Below are positions 1 through 12,966 of a stretch of 64,000 bases of DNA, one piece after another. The notes under the pieces were generated by a model. The model was not told where the DNA came from. It searched no databases and worked only from the letters and a program-made list of their open reading frames with translations. A program made the translations under genes and the position numbers. The DNA is from Aptenodytes patagonicus (taxonomy: Eukaryota > Chordata > Aves > Sphenisciformes > Spheniscidae): the NCBI RefSeq assembly GCF_965638725.1, contig NC_134982.1, positions 39,546,799 through 39,610,798 on the forward strand. The letters are read 5' to 3'. Position 1 is the first letter of the stretch; the number at the start of each line of letters is the position of its first letter.

Positions 1-274
1 TACTGCAGTTCAGCAATAGGTGCAGGAAAACACATTTTCCCATAAAAATTAAACAGTCTTTAAAAACAAGAACAACAAAGCAGGGGCCAGGGAGAATAGG
101 ATTTTCTTTTTCAAACTTGGGACTTTGTTTCTCCACAGTAACAGGGGTACTTTTGGTTAAAACACTGACCTGCACCCTGAGCACAACCAGTATTTAAAAT
201 ACAAAATTACGTTTTGTCTTCCGGCATTGAAGACGTAAGAAACAGGCCAGCATTACAGAGAGGCAAGTCCACGC

Positions 275-1125
275 ACCCGAGAGCTGAACGCCCCTCTGCT
301 CCTGCCCGCCGGCCTGACGCTCCCCGCCCCGATTCAACTGAAAAAATACGGGATTTCCACCGCCCTTCGGCTCCAGCAGCGTCACTGGCCAGCCCGAGGC
401 GCCGGGGGTGAACGGAGCAAACCTGAAGTCCGCACTAACCGAGTCCTCCCCCTCGTACGAACGGCTCCTCCGCCTGAAGGGCGGGTGGCCCCGGCCTGGC
501 TCGGAGGCGGCACCCCCGCAGCGGCCACAGGAACATTAAGCGGGTTTGAAATACACGTCAACACCTGTAAGCGCGCGTTACGTACACGCACACGCTGCTC
601 ACACGGTGCCACCCCCGCCCCGCGGTGGGAGCCGGCCCCGCCGCGGAGCCCCTCCTCTGCCCCCTGCCGCGGCGGGGTCCCGGCGGGGGGGACACTACCA
701 CGGCCGGGACGGGGGTGCGCGCGGGCGAGCCCGGCAGGAGGAGGAGCGCGGTGGGCGCAGGGGAGGCTACCGACCTGCTCCGCCCCCCCTGCGGGCTCCA
801 GTGGTTCGCTCCCGGCGGAGCCCTGCGTCGCTCCCATAGTAACATCGCCGGCCCTGCCGCGCCGCCGGCCGCTGCCGCCCACGGCCCCGGGTGCTAGCGG
901 TCAAATCCGCCAGCCCCGGGCATGCTTCTCACCCGCCTCGGCCCCGCTGCCCGGGAAGGGCCGGAGGAAACCGGTCCAGCCCCTGGCCGGCGGGAGCGGC
1001 GCGGCGGCGGCCGGAGCCCGCCAGGGACAAAGCCGGCACTGAGAAGCCCGCCACAGAGCGACTTTGTACTGCCGCGGCCCGGCCGCCCTCCGCCGCCAGC
1101 CAATCAAGCCTGCAAACGCCTCGGG
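275..1125. promoter_or_regulatory. CpG island at left edge
   Basis: GC-rich, CpG-dense block with an AGCCAATCAA (CCAAT) motif at about 1098-1107. A minus-strand donor-like GG|GTGAGA at 32-31 bases past 900 (GT at 932-931) could end an untranslated first exon. Mammalian TJP2 has two promoters far apart, and this could be the downstream one, with coding exons left of position 1. It could also belong to another gene. Overlapping GC-rich open frames of up to 185 codons are not supported. Confidence 0.65.
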
Positions 1126-4100
1126 GAGGCGAAGAAACATTTTCATTCTCCCTGGGAAGAAAAGAATTGTTATTCTCCATTTACAAAAATATTTCTTGTA
1201 TTCTTGCCCTTGGCAGCGGCCAGTAGCCGACGCCTGTCACAGGGTAAACGGGAGAGATGGGCCCCGTGGTCCAAGCCCAGCCAGCATTTCTGACGTGAAG
1301 CTTTCGGACAGTATCCACAGCCCTGTTTTGTCAAACAGAAACGCACCAGTCATTTCTACCTTTTCTGGTTTTGATTTTAGGAGGACATGGATTTGAAAGC
1401 CCTCACACACCTGATAGCTTCCCCAAGTCTACAGCCTCGCTTGGGTTTCCTTCCCAACAGCCCTTCCACATCAGTCTCAAAGTCAACACTGCTGCTATTA
1501 ATTCAGAGTCTGAATTGCTTGGTTTTAGGGCCATAATCACATATTTTTAAAAAGCATGTTCTTGAGGCAACAGTATTCTCAAGAGCTTGCAGAAATGACT
1601 AGTCACTGAAAGCACTAAGGAGGAGAAAACTGGCAGAAGTTCAACCACACTTGTATTCAGAAATAAAGATTTCTTTCCCAGTGCTACTGTCTTCCTGCAG
1701 TTAATATTATTTTGGGTGGATGAGTCAATACTTGAATCAACTCTTGCAAGGAAGAAATTAAGAATGAGGACAATCTGTAAGGGAAGAGCTTTCTTAAGCC
1801 AACACTTTAAAAATAGAATACAAAGGGCATGTTAATTTGTATGGCCTACCCTCAAACTTGGAGAGAAAAAGGCAGAAAATTGCCAAAGCATGAACTTTGA
1901 GAGGAGAGGCCAGATGAAAGAAGAGCAGTTTTACACGTGTGTGATACCATCCAACTTTTGTTGCAACACTAGCAGTCTGGTACACAACCAAAGTCAAGAC
2001 CACTTGGAAAAATGAAGCGCAGGGGGCCAGACTCCTCACGCACATGGGGTTCTGTGATAGCATCTGGCATCAAGAATTTCTCCATGAGACACAGCAGGGC
2101 AAGGCAAAACAGCTGGCACTCTCCGCACCGCTTAGCGCTTCCACACATCTCTGCAATCTGGTGGCAACTTTCCAATGAGCTAGCACTGGCTGGCAACATC
2201 AGCATAGGGTATTATGCCACGGTGTCAGCAGAGGAAGCCACTGTCCAATACTTATCTCTTTGAAATGACAAGACATGATAAAACCAACATGAGCTGGTTT
2301 TTGCTTTGATAGGCTATGGTAGGATTTTGCTGCAGATGACTACATAGTTTTAGATGCAAGAACAATTTTTGTTTTTAGCCAGATGGCAATATACTTTTTC
2401 AAAGAGAGCAGTTGTCAGACACAAGGAGGGACAGCGAAAGGAGAAGCCATTAGACCCTGTGACTTCAGTCTCTTAACACACATACCAAGTTCATGGCAGC
2501 ATAAAATAGAGCACCAGCCTCCTGCAGCAGCCTCCCTCCACACAGGCTCTGGCAGAAGATGATGAGCTAGCACCCCCAATTCCCCCACTAGACACAGCCT
2601 GTTGGGGAGTGCAGGCAGTGCCAGCAGAGCAATGTAAGGGTCTGCCTATCCTGCCCAAGGCCAAGGAGGATTACTTCTTGTTCCAGACAAAAGCTGTGGC
2701 TTGGCCTAAAGCCTCCTTTTGGCATGTTCTGTGACTTTATCAAAGCCACGCAGTGTTATCACTAACAGTGGGGTTATCAGGCTATACTTCCCTGAGCTGT
2801 AGGGCAGCAATCAAGGTTAACACACTTAGCTAGCCTGAGGTAAGTGCAACACAGATGCAGGAACTGACCACAGTTATGCAAGCAAAAGAGGCTGGTTTTC
2901 AATCCCTTACCACAAATCATCAGCTGGGAAGGGCCTATCAGTTTGTCTCCATTCAGTTTCCTGCAATAACAGACGGAAAACAATCCATTTGGGCTTACCA
3001 AAATATTTCCTATGTTTGTCCATAAAATTTCTCACTTCTAAGAGTACAGAGGACACATATCTTTCCCTCCTTTCTTACTTCTTTTCTCAGATCAAACAGC
3101 TACTCTGCCACGATGGGCAGATAAATCATCCCATACCAGCCTGCAAATGTGAGCAGTAAGTGACCTCTAGCGCTCATGCTACAGCTTGGCCAAGTGCCCA
3201 GATGCCCATACTGATGGCATGGACTGATGTAACTATCAACGTAATCACAATTTACAAGTTACTTATCCTGCAATTCAACCACAGAGAACAGACTTTCAGG
3301 CCTTCCTGCGTACTTTATGCCCTTTGACCAAGCTGTCCTCCCAAAGTGGATATGTAGGTAGGCCTTACAAGGGGGGGATAATGCCACCTAAATCAAAAAT
3401 GGAAGGATACAAGATAGCAGTGTAACCAGTGACAAGAGCTGTAGGAACTCCTCCAGCACCACAAGTTCCTGCCTCCTGTGGCAAGAAAAGGGAGAACAGG
3501 TACTCTCATTCCATGGGAGGACAGCATCCCCATTCTCTTCCTTTGTAAGCCAAAGGAAAACAAAACCAAATCCATAAACTGCAGCTCAAAGCAGCACTTC
3601 TGCAAGTGTATAATTAGATATAACTTCTCCTCCTGACTCAGCTTCTCTTAAATGCCACAAGACTCTGCATTGTGGATCACGAGTGACTATACAGAATACC
3701 TACAAACTAGCCAAGACTGACCTGGGACAGCAGCACAAGCAGAAGAAGGGCAGGAGACCCAGCAAAAGGGTCTGTTCTGTCTATGCAGGTCTCTGCACTT
3801 CAGAGTGTTTGGAGGCATGGCTGCATGCACTTTTCACTCATTGTCTCCCTTTGAAATGGGAGATGCAGGTACAGTTGTAGTCAGTCCTGGAAGGGATACT
3901 GCATCATGAAAAGTAAAGGCCGGGTACCAACACCATGTCAAAATTACATGAACTGGGCTATAAATGTGCAGCTCTGACCTCTGCAGTGTTTGGGACCAGC
4001 TATTTTGCATGTGCAATAAATGAACACAGCAGTGTCATGTGCAGGGGATTTCATGTTACGTAGGTGTGTAGAGATTTTAAAATTGACTTCCATGAAAAGA

Positions 4101-5149
4101 TTAATTGGTACTAACTTTATGAGAAACATGCAAATAACTTCTAGTGACCACATTTCCCATTGAGATTTTCAGTTTAAGTAATCAAGGCAGACATTTTTTG
4201 CCTACAATGAGATTGAATGTACGGTCTGTGTAGCACTAATTTAGAGAGATCACTTACTATAGCTTGAGTCATACAAAACCTAGGACATATTCCATAAATT
4301 ATCTTATGCTACTGTGAATGAAGCAGTTGTCCTGCTTCCAGCATCAGCAGAGGGAACACCCATTTAACACTACACTACAGGATGCAAATTTAAAACAAGC
4401 AGCTGTCTCTCACAGTTACTCCTGCCAACCAAGTAAGGCTATTCAGCAACTTGCCTGCAGCAACCAAGATTAGTTACCATGTTGTGATTCAGGTTCTCTC
4501 TGCCTCTTCCCCACCATCAAGCCTTTTAACTGGCCCCTCTGACAATCAGTTCTTTTTCTTTTTTTTAAATGTTTATAGAGTTCAACACTTAGTAGTGCTG
4601 CTAAACAGCATGGCAAACAGGCAACCTCCTTAAAGAGCTGGGAACTGATCTCAGCAGGGGAAATTGGGAATGTAGGCTGCTAGTCAGTTGTTGAACTGTC
4701 TGAACAGAGATGTCAGTTTTGTTTTTGTTTTTAAGCAAGTGTTCATGATCCTCTGATGAAAGGCACTGTAGAAGTTTCTAAAAATATCATGTTGCCAAAC
4801 AGCCTTTCCCCGTTCCCTTCCAGGCAATCTCTTTAGACTGCTGTTTGTCATCAGCCTGCAAAATCACACAAAACAGTCAGCCCAGACCTACTTAAATGAT
4901 TCATAAATCCAATTACACCCGCTTCTTTATATAGCAAGCTGGGCCCTAACAGATTCAACCTTCAGGATTAGAGGATGTGTAGGTAGCTGACTTCTGACTC
5001 TCGAACTGCTCAGGAGCTACATATGGGTCAAACATCCAGCTCTACGCTGGGGTTAAGTCACATGTATGGCACAGTAATCTTAATCTCTATCTTGAAGGGA
5101 CTAGAGAAGAGAAGCCATGAATACTATCTTGACACTTGTTACCATGTGT
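1126..5149. other. Noncoding, putative TJP2 intron/flank
   Basis: AT-rich single-copy sequence. Short frames only, without recognisable domains or repeats. Confidence 0.5.
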
Positions 5150-5610
5150 AGAGTGAATCCAATGGAGGGCCACCAAGATGGGGGGGGGGGCTGAAGCACT
5201 GACCTTGCAAGAGGAGGCTGTGGCATCTGGGCTTGTTCAGGCTGGATGAAAGATGGATTCAGGACACCTAACAGCAGCCCACTGGTGCTGATGGGAGGAG
5301 ATTGAGGAGATGCAGCCAGGTTCTTAACAGTGGCGTGTGGTGGGAGGATAGGAGATGATGGGCAAAAGTTCAAACAAGGGAGGTTCAGATGGATATAAGG
5401 AGAAAATTCTTCCCCATAAGGGCAGCCAAGCCATGGACCCAGGGCGCAGAGAGATTGTACCATCTCTGTCCTCGGAGATTTTCAAACCCCAACTGGGTAA
5501 AGCCCCAAGCAACCTGTTCTGATCTCACAGCTGGCCCTGTTTTGGGCAAGAGGTTGGGCTAGAAACCTCCTGAGGTACCCTTCCACCTGAATTAGCCTAT
5601 CATTCCTGGG
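5150..5610 (+). mobile_element. Old degenerate CR1 fragment
   Basis: Matches the CR1 3' region in order: GAGGGCCACCAAGATG, then TTGTTCAGGCTGGATGAAAG, a GATATAAGGAGAAAATTCTTCCC stretch, CAGCCAAGCCATGG, ATTTTCAAACCCCAACTGG, and GGTACCCTTCCACCTGAA. Diverged, with a G11 run at 5180-5190 inserted or expanded. More mutated than the three CR1 copies to the right, so an older subfamily or insertion. Confidence 0.8.
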
Positions 5611-6588
5611 TTACTGCATGACTCAAGTGCCAGCTTAAAGCAGTATGACATGTTCATTATCCTGCCCCTTGTCTCCGCTTCCAAAGTACAGCTTGTAATT
5701 ACGCAGCATAAAGATTTTGGCATGCAGCTTGCAGGGTCTGGTACATTTGCCATCTCTGGTCTAGCGTAAGGATGCACAGCTATACACACTTTCCAGGTTT
5801 CAAAGCAGCAATTCTAAGGCTATAATTTTAGAAAGCACAGATGTCCCTGGAAGCAACACAGAGCCCAACATAAACAGCATCCCACACTTCATACATACTT
5901 TTTCTGGGGTAATCAACAGTACAAAATCCTCTGTGGCTCACCTGGCCACCTATTTTGACCTTCTCAAAAAAAAAAAAAAGATTTTTTTTTTAACCTAGAC
6001 ACTTCAAATCAACAAAATTTAAAACATGTAGATAAAGATTTAGAGCAATAAGCAGCACTGTTCTAAGCCAATTATAAACTCAAATTCAAGTTCACAAAAA
6101 TGAAAAAAACTGTGACAAACACTGATATGCTGAACAACTGGGAACAGCACTAGAGATATTAACAGTATGAAATACAGTAATATAGCATATTTTTCTCAAC
6201 AGTTTTGAAATATTAGTCATCAGTTCTACTAGATCTCACACATCACAGGTTTATTCTGCTGAAAAACAGCACAAGACTGCTTGTTTTGTTTTTGCTACAT
6301 CTTTGCAAAGAACATGCAAGTTAGAAAATATAGATGTATAGCACGTTTCACAGGATAGATAAAAAGCAGCATGAGAATATGCAGAGGTGTTTGATAACAG
6401 TCAATAAAAAATGATAGTGGGGAGAATAAAGAAATACAGTCTATTTATTCTAAACACATTTTCATCTGTGCAATGTTTTAAACTACACTGCAGTGTCTTG
6501 AAAATTACACCGGTAAGTATGGCACGCAAATGAAATAGTGTGACCTATGGCTAAAGCGTGAAAGGGGGACCTAACAGTGACTCCATCC

Positions 6589-6606
6589 AAACACACACAC
6601 ACACAC
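6589..6606 (+). repeat. (CA)n microsatellite, short
   Basis: About nine CA units followed by a C-run, in noncoding DNA. Confidence 0.85.
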
Positions 6607-7842
6607 CCCCCTTCCTCTACGGACTATGGAAATTGAAGCAACTTTCTTTGGCATAAGCACTTTGACCTCTATTAATTTAAGAAGCTACAAAAGCTGTTAT
6701 TCTAAAGAATGAAATAACGAAGTAGTTTAAACAGATCCAAACCACACAAGTGTGTACTCTTTTTCTCCTCAAACACCATACAAAAGTGCATATCAACACT
6801 TGAAAGGAAACCTCTTCCCCACCCCCAACTTGTTCATTTTAAACAGAAGGCACCACACTGAGCACATTCTGTTTGAACAATCATTTTGCTTACATCTCAT
6901 TTCCTTCCTCTCTTCTCCATGTTTCTTGACTACTCCTTGCAAGGCTGTGAAACAATCCTCTGCTTTTAGCAATTTATGTGCCTTCCCTCACTAGAAGTCA
7001 AGCCTTACAACATCAAAAACTTTACCATGGTAATCATCTCTTACAGCTCAAATTAATTAAGAAAACACAGTAAAGAAAACAAAGATCCCATTCTCATGGA
7101 GATCATTATACTTATTAAGAACAAGCAAAAGAATATGCAGAATGCACAAGACTAACATACACAAAACTTTCTTGTTAATTTTTTTCTGATACAGAGGTTA
7201 ATTTAAAACACAAAGTTCCAGACAGCAGTTCTTCAGCCAAGTTAGTCCTTTAGAGCACTAAAACTATGCTTCAAAGCTCTGCCTCTCCCCATCCTATTTA
7301 AACTGGCAAACCTCCTGCTGACGAGCTCATTAAGAAACAAAGCAGTTCTGCAGCCCTATTCAGTAACAGCAAAGGTCCCAAGTAAGGTACTGTGCTCGCT
7401 TTTGGGTGCTGCTCTTCAGGAAGGACTGAAATGAACTGGTGACAGTCCAAGGGATAATAGTGAGAACAATCGTCAGGGAGAAAGCAGATGGACACACCCA
7501 CCCCAGTCACTCATTTGCCAGTTCCACAACTCCTGGGAGCCCCCAGGCAAGGTGGCTGGATGCAGCTTCTGAGGCATCTTTCTCTAGTGGGTACATGGTT
7601 CTGGAGTTTCTTTTGCTAAGAGTTGGGCTTGCAAGTATCCACATTCCCTAGTGTAAGGTTTGCATACCATATGATATGCTTGAAAGTTTTTTATTTTGAG
7701 GAAAATGCTAGAGTCTGCTTGAGACCTCAACTGGGACGTTCCTGCCTAGCTACGCTTCATTGATATTCTTGTATCATATTTTCCGCCACACAGTGCCCTT
7801 AGTGAACAGGGTTTGCTTGTTTGTTCTCTTATATAATGCCAA

Positions 7843-7859
7843 TTTTTTTTTTTTTTTTT
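7843..7859 (+). repeat. T17 homopolymer
   Basis: Seventeen T between AA and G in noncoding DNA. Similar runs occur at 42013-42028 (T16), 50782-50798 (T17) and 59088-59101 (T14). Confidence 0.85.
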
Positions 7860-10480
7860 GCTTTTCTATTGTATCTTTAGAGTCTTATTAATTAGCATCC
7901 TCTCCCCTCACTCCTGGAACATTAAACTAACAGATGAGTAGCTTTGGTTAAGTATATCACAAATTAGAAAGACAGAACAACTGATACCCACATTTCCAAG
8001 TAAATTACTAAAGCAGCAATAGCTATTCATCTCTCAAGAATGAAAGATAAGTCAATTATAGTTTTGCAACACACCAGCATAAAACCCCTTTGCCCTCTTG
8101 AAATTGCCATCTGTTAATGACTTACAAAAATAAGCCAAGCATGTTTGATTGACACATAAACCTAAGGACGCATTTTATATTCTCTCTTGGAAGCACTTGA
8201 AAAAAGGTTTCAAAAGCAAGGTTAAGATGCCAAAAGATTGTATTTACCTTAGTGATGTACTATAAGAAAATATGCAGCAAAACAACTCTCCCTGTGCGTA
8301 GCTATTCTGTTCCCAGGACTCTACTGAGTCACTAAGCAATTCCCATTAATATTACCCTCCGTGCTTGAAGTAATTTATTTATCCCCAAACTCATGCTAAA
8401 TATTTATATTTGCTGAAGACATCACCAGAGATTAAATCCATTCTTTACCAATGTTTAGCTAAGAGATGAACTAGTACAGGCCTGTGCATTATTATTTGCA
8501 TAACTTCAGCGGAATATTGAGTTCATTGCAGAAGTCTCTCCTCTTCTGGAGGCCTGTTGTACATCACCAAGCTTTCATCAAATGTGTGTGTGCTCATTTT
8601 AAGTGGCTTCAGGAATCCAAAAGAACTAGTTCCGATTTGACCTTATTACTCTATTAAGTACAGTTTCTTAAAACCTTTTAAAAACATACCTAAAAGAATG
8701 AACATTATAGCTAACACGACACAAATGCATCATTTTAAACTAATGACCAGTTCTAACTGTTGCAACTTGACTAGTACCTTGTGAGGAATGACGATTTTTG
8801 AGTGTCTCTGTCTACTTGCTGTGAGTTGCTTTGGGCTTGATGTACAGCTCTGCTCCCAGTCCCACTCACAAGGAGATGGCAGTGCAGTAGTTTGCTCCCT
8901 GAAAAACAAAGTTTCATTTAAGTCATGCATAATCACAAAAGAGTGACTGTGAAGCCTGGGATGCTGAAGTCCTAGAGATAAAGAGGATATAAAATATATT
9001 TCCCTGGTTAGTTTGGCATGCTTTAGCTTTCCTGGCAATCAAGGGGAAACAGTGCTTGAATAAAGGAGATACTTGGCAATATTTACACTTGCAGCAACAC
9101 TGCAAACTTCAATTCAAGCACTGCCCTTCATCAGGCATCCACGCAAGCCTGCACACAAGGCAACAATGCATTTTTGCAAACTAAACAGGGTACAGACAGG
9201 ACATGTGCTTATATTCCTTTTGTTGCACGGGTCCTCTCCACAAGGCATTTGGGCCTTTTGTTTTCATTTAGTCTTACTCTGATAGCTTAGTTTGCACAAG
9301 ATTGTACAAAGTTAAGCCAGTAAGAGCATTGTATCTTGAGCATAACCTCAGTAAGAACAATCAGATAAATGTGCTCCAGTGATTTCAGTTGGTAACTTAA
9401 CAACTCCAGTTGCCAAATGATAGAAAAGAAACGATTCCCGATATAATTTTCTACTCCTTCCCCTGCTCAACAGGCCTCAGCTACCCCTCTTCTGCACAAG
9501 CAGTATCTTAGCTTCCACTCAGCATCCCTGTCAGAAGGCTCCTCCTCTCCCCCACCCCTTGTCCTAGCCCTTGACTATCCTGCGTAGGAAACCAGAAAAT
9601 GAATGGTTTAACTAAGATGAAGGAGGAACTTCTGACAGAAATAGAAACAGAAGCCAGTGGTTAGGGTTTGTTGGTTGGGTTTTGTTTTGTTTTTAAAAGA
9701 AAACCAACACACATCTTGATCATCTTAATTCCTCTCAAAGAGCATCTTTCCAAAGTGTTCCATCTTTAAAGAAGGATACAGCCAGACTTCCCTAGAAGAG
9801 TATGTTATTCATACTTGTAACAGGTTTGTGTTGGTTTTTTTTTCTCTCCAATTCATGTTTTTTTTTTTTTAATTCTGGCTAATACTCCATTAGCCATTTC
9901 TAGATAGCAGGAGAGCCATAAGAAAGAGATACTGAAAGAATTCTGCAAAACTTCCCCAATCTACAAGTCTTCCCCACATTTTATTGATGTGTCTTGTGTG
10001 TGGCACCCACTTTTTCCTGAGCACAATCATAATGAGGTCCCAGGTTCAAAAAAGCAAACTGAAAACTTCTAAGATATTTTAAAAATACATTTGGTCTCAG
10101 ATTAACTTCTTAAAAACTTCAAAAATGCCAGCACCTGCCAGACATCACATTGTGAAATTAGAAGGTCCTTTTTCCTCTCTGCTGATTCTTCCAGCATAAA
10201 AGCATGTTTCTAAAAGTAATAAACTACTGGTTTAGATCAAGGCATGATTTCTGAACTCACAGAACAAAAGGATGCTTAATATGAGTTTCCATGATCACCA
10301 AAGAGCCGCAAGGAGCTACGCTGTGCATTATGAACAAACATCAGCCTTATTGTTCCAGGCTGTGCACAGAGTACTATTATGCAGGCTGCAGGAAAGTTAC
10401 ACAAGCAAGCTAAACCCAGACTACCACTGCTGTCACCATTTTGCCTCTGCGTGAAGATGCCAAAAGTTATAAAAAGAAAA

Positions 10481-10495
10481 GGGGGGGGGGGGGGG
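10481..10495 (+). repeat. G15 homopolymer
   Basis: Fifteen consecutive G after an A-rich stretch; prone to length error and to G-quadruplex formation on the plus strand. No functional context is visible. Confidence 0.9.
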
Positions 10496-12884
10496 AATCG
10501 ATCTGTCACAGAAATCACATCACTATTCCAAGCAAAAATGGAGGTAGAAAAACATACTTTATAATGCCTTTGATATGGAAACGTAAATGAATGCTTTAGC
10601 AAAATAACATATTTGTCTTTCCCGCTTTCTTTTGCATCTTAGTCTGGGTTTTTAACCAGGATTTTTACAACTTTCAAGTGATGGCACTGGAACTGGCATC
10701 ACACTCTAATGCTACTTTTTATTTTAGGAGATGATTAAGAGAAATAAAGGAAGTATTTGAGTTAAGCATGCACCTGAATTTGCGCAGTGAGGAGATGACA
10801 GACAAGGACCTCTATATCCTACATTCAGTACTAGGTTTTGGAAACTATCTCATTATGGTGGGGTTTTTTTCCTATTACACGCACACTTTTAAAACACTTT
10901 TTTTATATGAACGTGACAGGGTACCTCTAGAAGTTGAGTGATAAACTGATGTTAGCAAAACAAGTTGATTTGCTTATTCCAGTTGTATAGAATGAGCAGT
11001 CTGCAGCTACAAAAAGAACAGTGCTTTTTTCTTCAACTCACAGTTCACTTTGCCGCAACTGCTGGTTACCAACCTTTAGTTCCCTGAAAGTTTTAATGAA
11101 AACATAAAAGGGATCCCTATTACAGTCCAATAACAACAGCTTTTCTGCTTTTGTGAAACTGTTGGAATGGCAAATCCAAACATAATCCAAATACATCCTA
11201 ACCAGTTTGGAATTCCAAATGTGTACAACAATCACATCAACTAAACCTCTCCCTGAAAGGAGGGAGATGCCCAATTAAGCATGCTGGAAATAAAAACAAG
11301 TATTAATGGGGTAGTGTCTTTTGCACTTTGATACTAACACTCAGTAGTAGATGAAAGCCAAGCAGTCCCAGTCACAAAACAAAAAATAATGGGTGCTAAA
11401 GTTAGCAAGTTTCATTTTTAGATGGCTTGTTTCAAGCTGTGACTCTGTCCAAACAAACCTACTTGAAAACAAAGAGGAATTCTGCAAGAATGTACCATTA
11501 CTTTCCAACACAGCTCCTCAAAGTATCAAGAGCAATCAAGTACTGTTTTATCAACATGTAAAGAGTGGCTGCAAAATTCAAAGAGATTGGCATGTAGATA
11601 ACTTAAATGAAACAATCAAAGGAAGTCACAGTCTAGGACACTCCACTGTCCTGTGTCCAAACACACTGTACTAAGAACCCCTTTTAATGGGCAGATTTTT
11701 AACAAAAAGCCCTAAAGCACTCATTAACACAATATCAGAAACTTAGGACCAACTTGAAGAATACTTACATTGGTAAGAGGCTGGAAACTGTTGGCATCAG
11801 CGTATTTTCTAGACTAGTTTGTGGTCTTGGTGATGCAACAACAACAACCACCAAAAAAATCATATGGTGCACTGTATTTTAATTGCTTTTACTGTTGCTA
11901 CCACCATTAGAGGAAGTGCTCTTGTGGAAAAATTACAGGATAAATCTGAGTTCAGTTATAGCCAAACAGTCAGAGCTTTTCTTTGAAGTCCTGCTTACAC
12001 AAAACTATTCCAAACCAGTACAAACATATTAATTGCTTTTGAACAAAAGCTTCTCACATTTTGCACTCCTCTGCAATGTCTGAAACAAGGTGACAGCATT
12101 CTAATGTATAACAAAAATAGGAAAGACTAAAAGGGCTGAAGACACCCATCCATTGATGCTACTCATATAGGGGAAGTTGGGAGAGAACGACAATCCCCTT
12201 TCACACATACTGTAAGTTTTTGAGGGAAACAGTTATGAACAGAAAGAATTTTCTGAAGCCTAATACTCAAGTTGTGTGGTACAAGAAAGCACTCTGGATT
12301 TTTTTTTTTAACAAAACCAGAATGCTCAGTATTTCACATTTTTAACATTAATAGCCTTAATTGACTTCTCTTAATAACTAAACTTTCCTTCAGGGAAACA
12401 GTATTGCTAAGTGTGATGAACTCTTGCTTCCTAGCAGAGAAGGAAAGTTGCACACACAGAGAGAAGCATTTTTCTTTTCCACTTTTAGAAGCTGCTAGTT
12501 CTCTCATGGATAAAACTTAAATAATGTATATTTTTAAATTAGGGGGAGGGGGAACGCAAACATACACACAACAGCTTAGCAGTAAGCAATAAACACAAAC
12601 CAACAATTCAATTTTCATTCTGATGAGTATACACCTGTTTATACTTTCTGTTCTTCAGCAAACTCCTGATTGAGAAACAACACCTTCTCCTACTTACTCT
12701 ACTAGTCAAGGACAAGAAGTACACCGAAATCTCTAATGAAACCAGAAAGTTTAACTACAACTGCAGAAGATACACCATTTGGAAGGTACAAAAAAGATTA
12801 CCTGTTTTATGAATGATTCTCCTCTTTTCTGATAACAAGGTTTAAAATTGCATGATTCAAGGTGAGCACAGGTTTTCCACTTAC

Positions 12885-12966
12885 CCTGGATGTTTCCACA
12901 GATTTGCATGTCTACCCTCAGGAAGCAGCTCCCTCTTGTTAAGGGGAGTAATACCTATCGCTGCTT
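12885..12966 (-). CDS. TJP2: Candidate TJP2 second exon (N-terminal extension)
   Basis: 82 bp between a modest acceptor (CTATTTTAG) and a strong donor (GTAAGT). Joined to the 5-codon segment above it reads on in frame: G|AA gives Glu, then A-A-I-G-I-T-P-L-N-K-R-E-L-L-P, E-G-R-H-A-N-L-W-K-H-P-G. Human ZO-2A has R-R-E-L-S-G-W-L-R-A-P-G just before M-E-E-L-I-W-E-Q, so K-R-E-L and L-W-K-H-P-G at the exon end are suggestive. Alternatively it is a first exon using an in-frame ATG at 12997, or a chance open frame. No MEELIWEQ exon lies in this window. Confidence 0.3.

Larger units (their letters stand above)
5611..12884. other. Noncoding, putative TJP2 intron
   Basis: AT-rich. Simple repeats: A14/T10 near 5966-5991, (CA)n at 6589-6606, T17 at 7843-7859, G15 at 10481-10495. 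A stretch at about 7385-7480 faintly resembles CR1. No gene recognised. Confidence 0.5.

Noticed and set aside
382-1293. Multiple open frames of 80-185 codons in the leftmost CpG island
   Set aside because: Same compositional effect; all overlap each other and none shows a domain or splice consistency.
7385-7480. Faint CR1 resemblance (CTCGCTTTTGGGTGCTGCTC, then AGTCCAAGGGATAATAG)
   Set aside because: Too diverged and short to call by eye without a repeat library.
8730-9038. 102-codon minus-strand frame with a nearby acceptor-like TTTTTCAG
   Set aside because: No family resemblance. The acceptor would leave only a tiny exon before GTGAGT; the sequence looks like chance.
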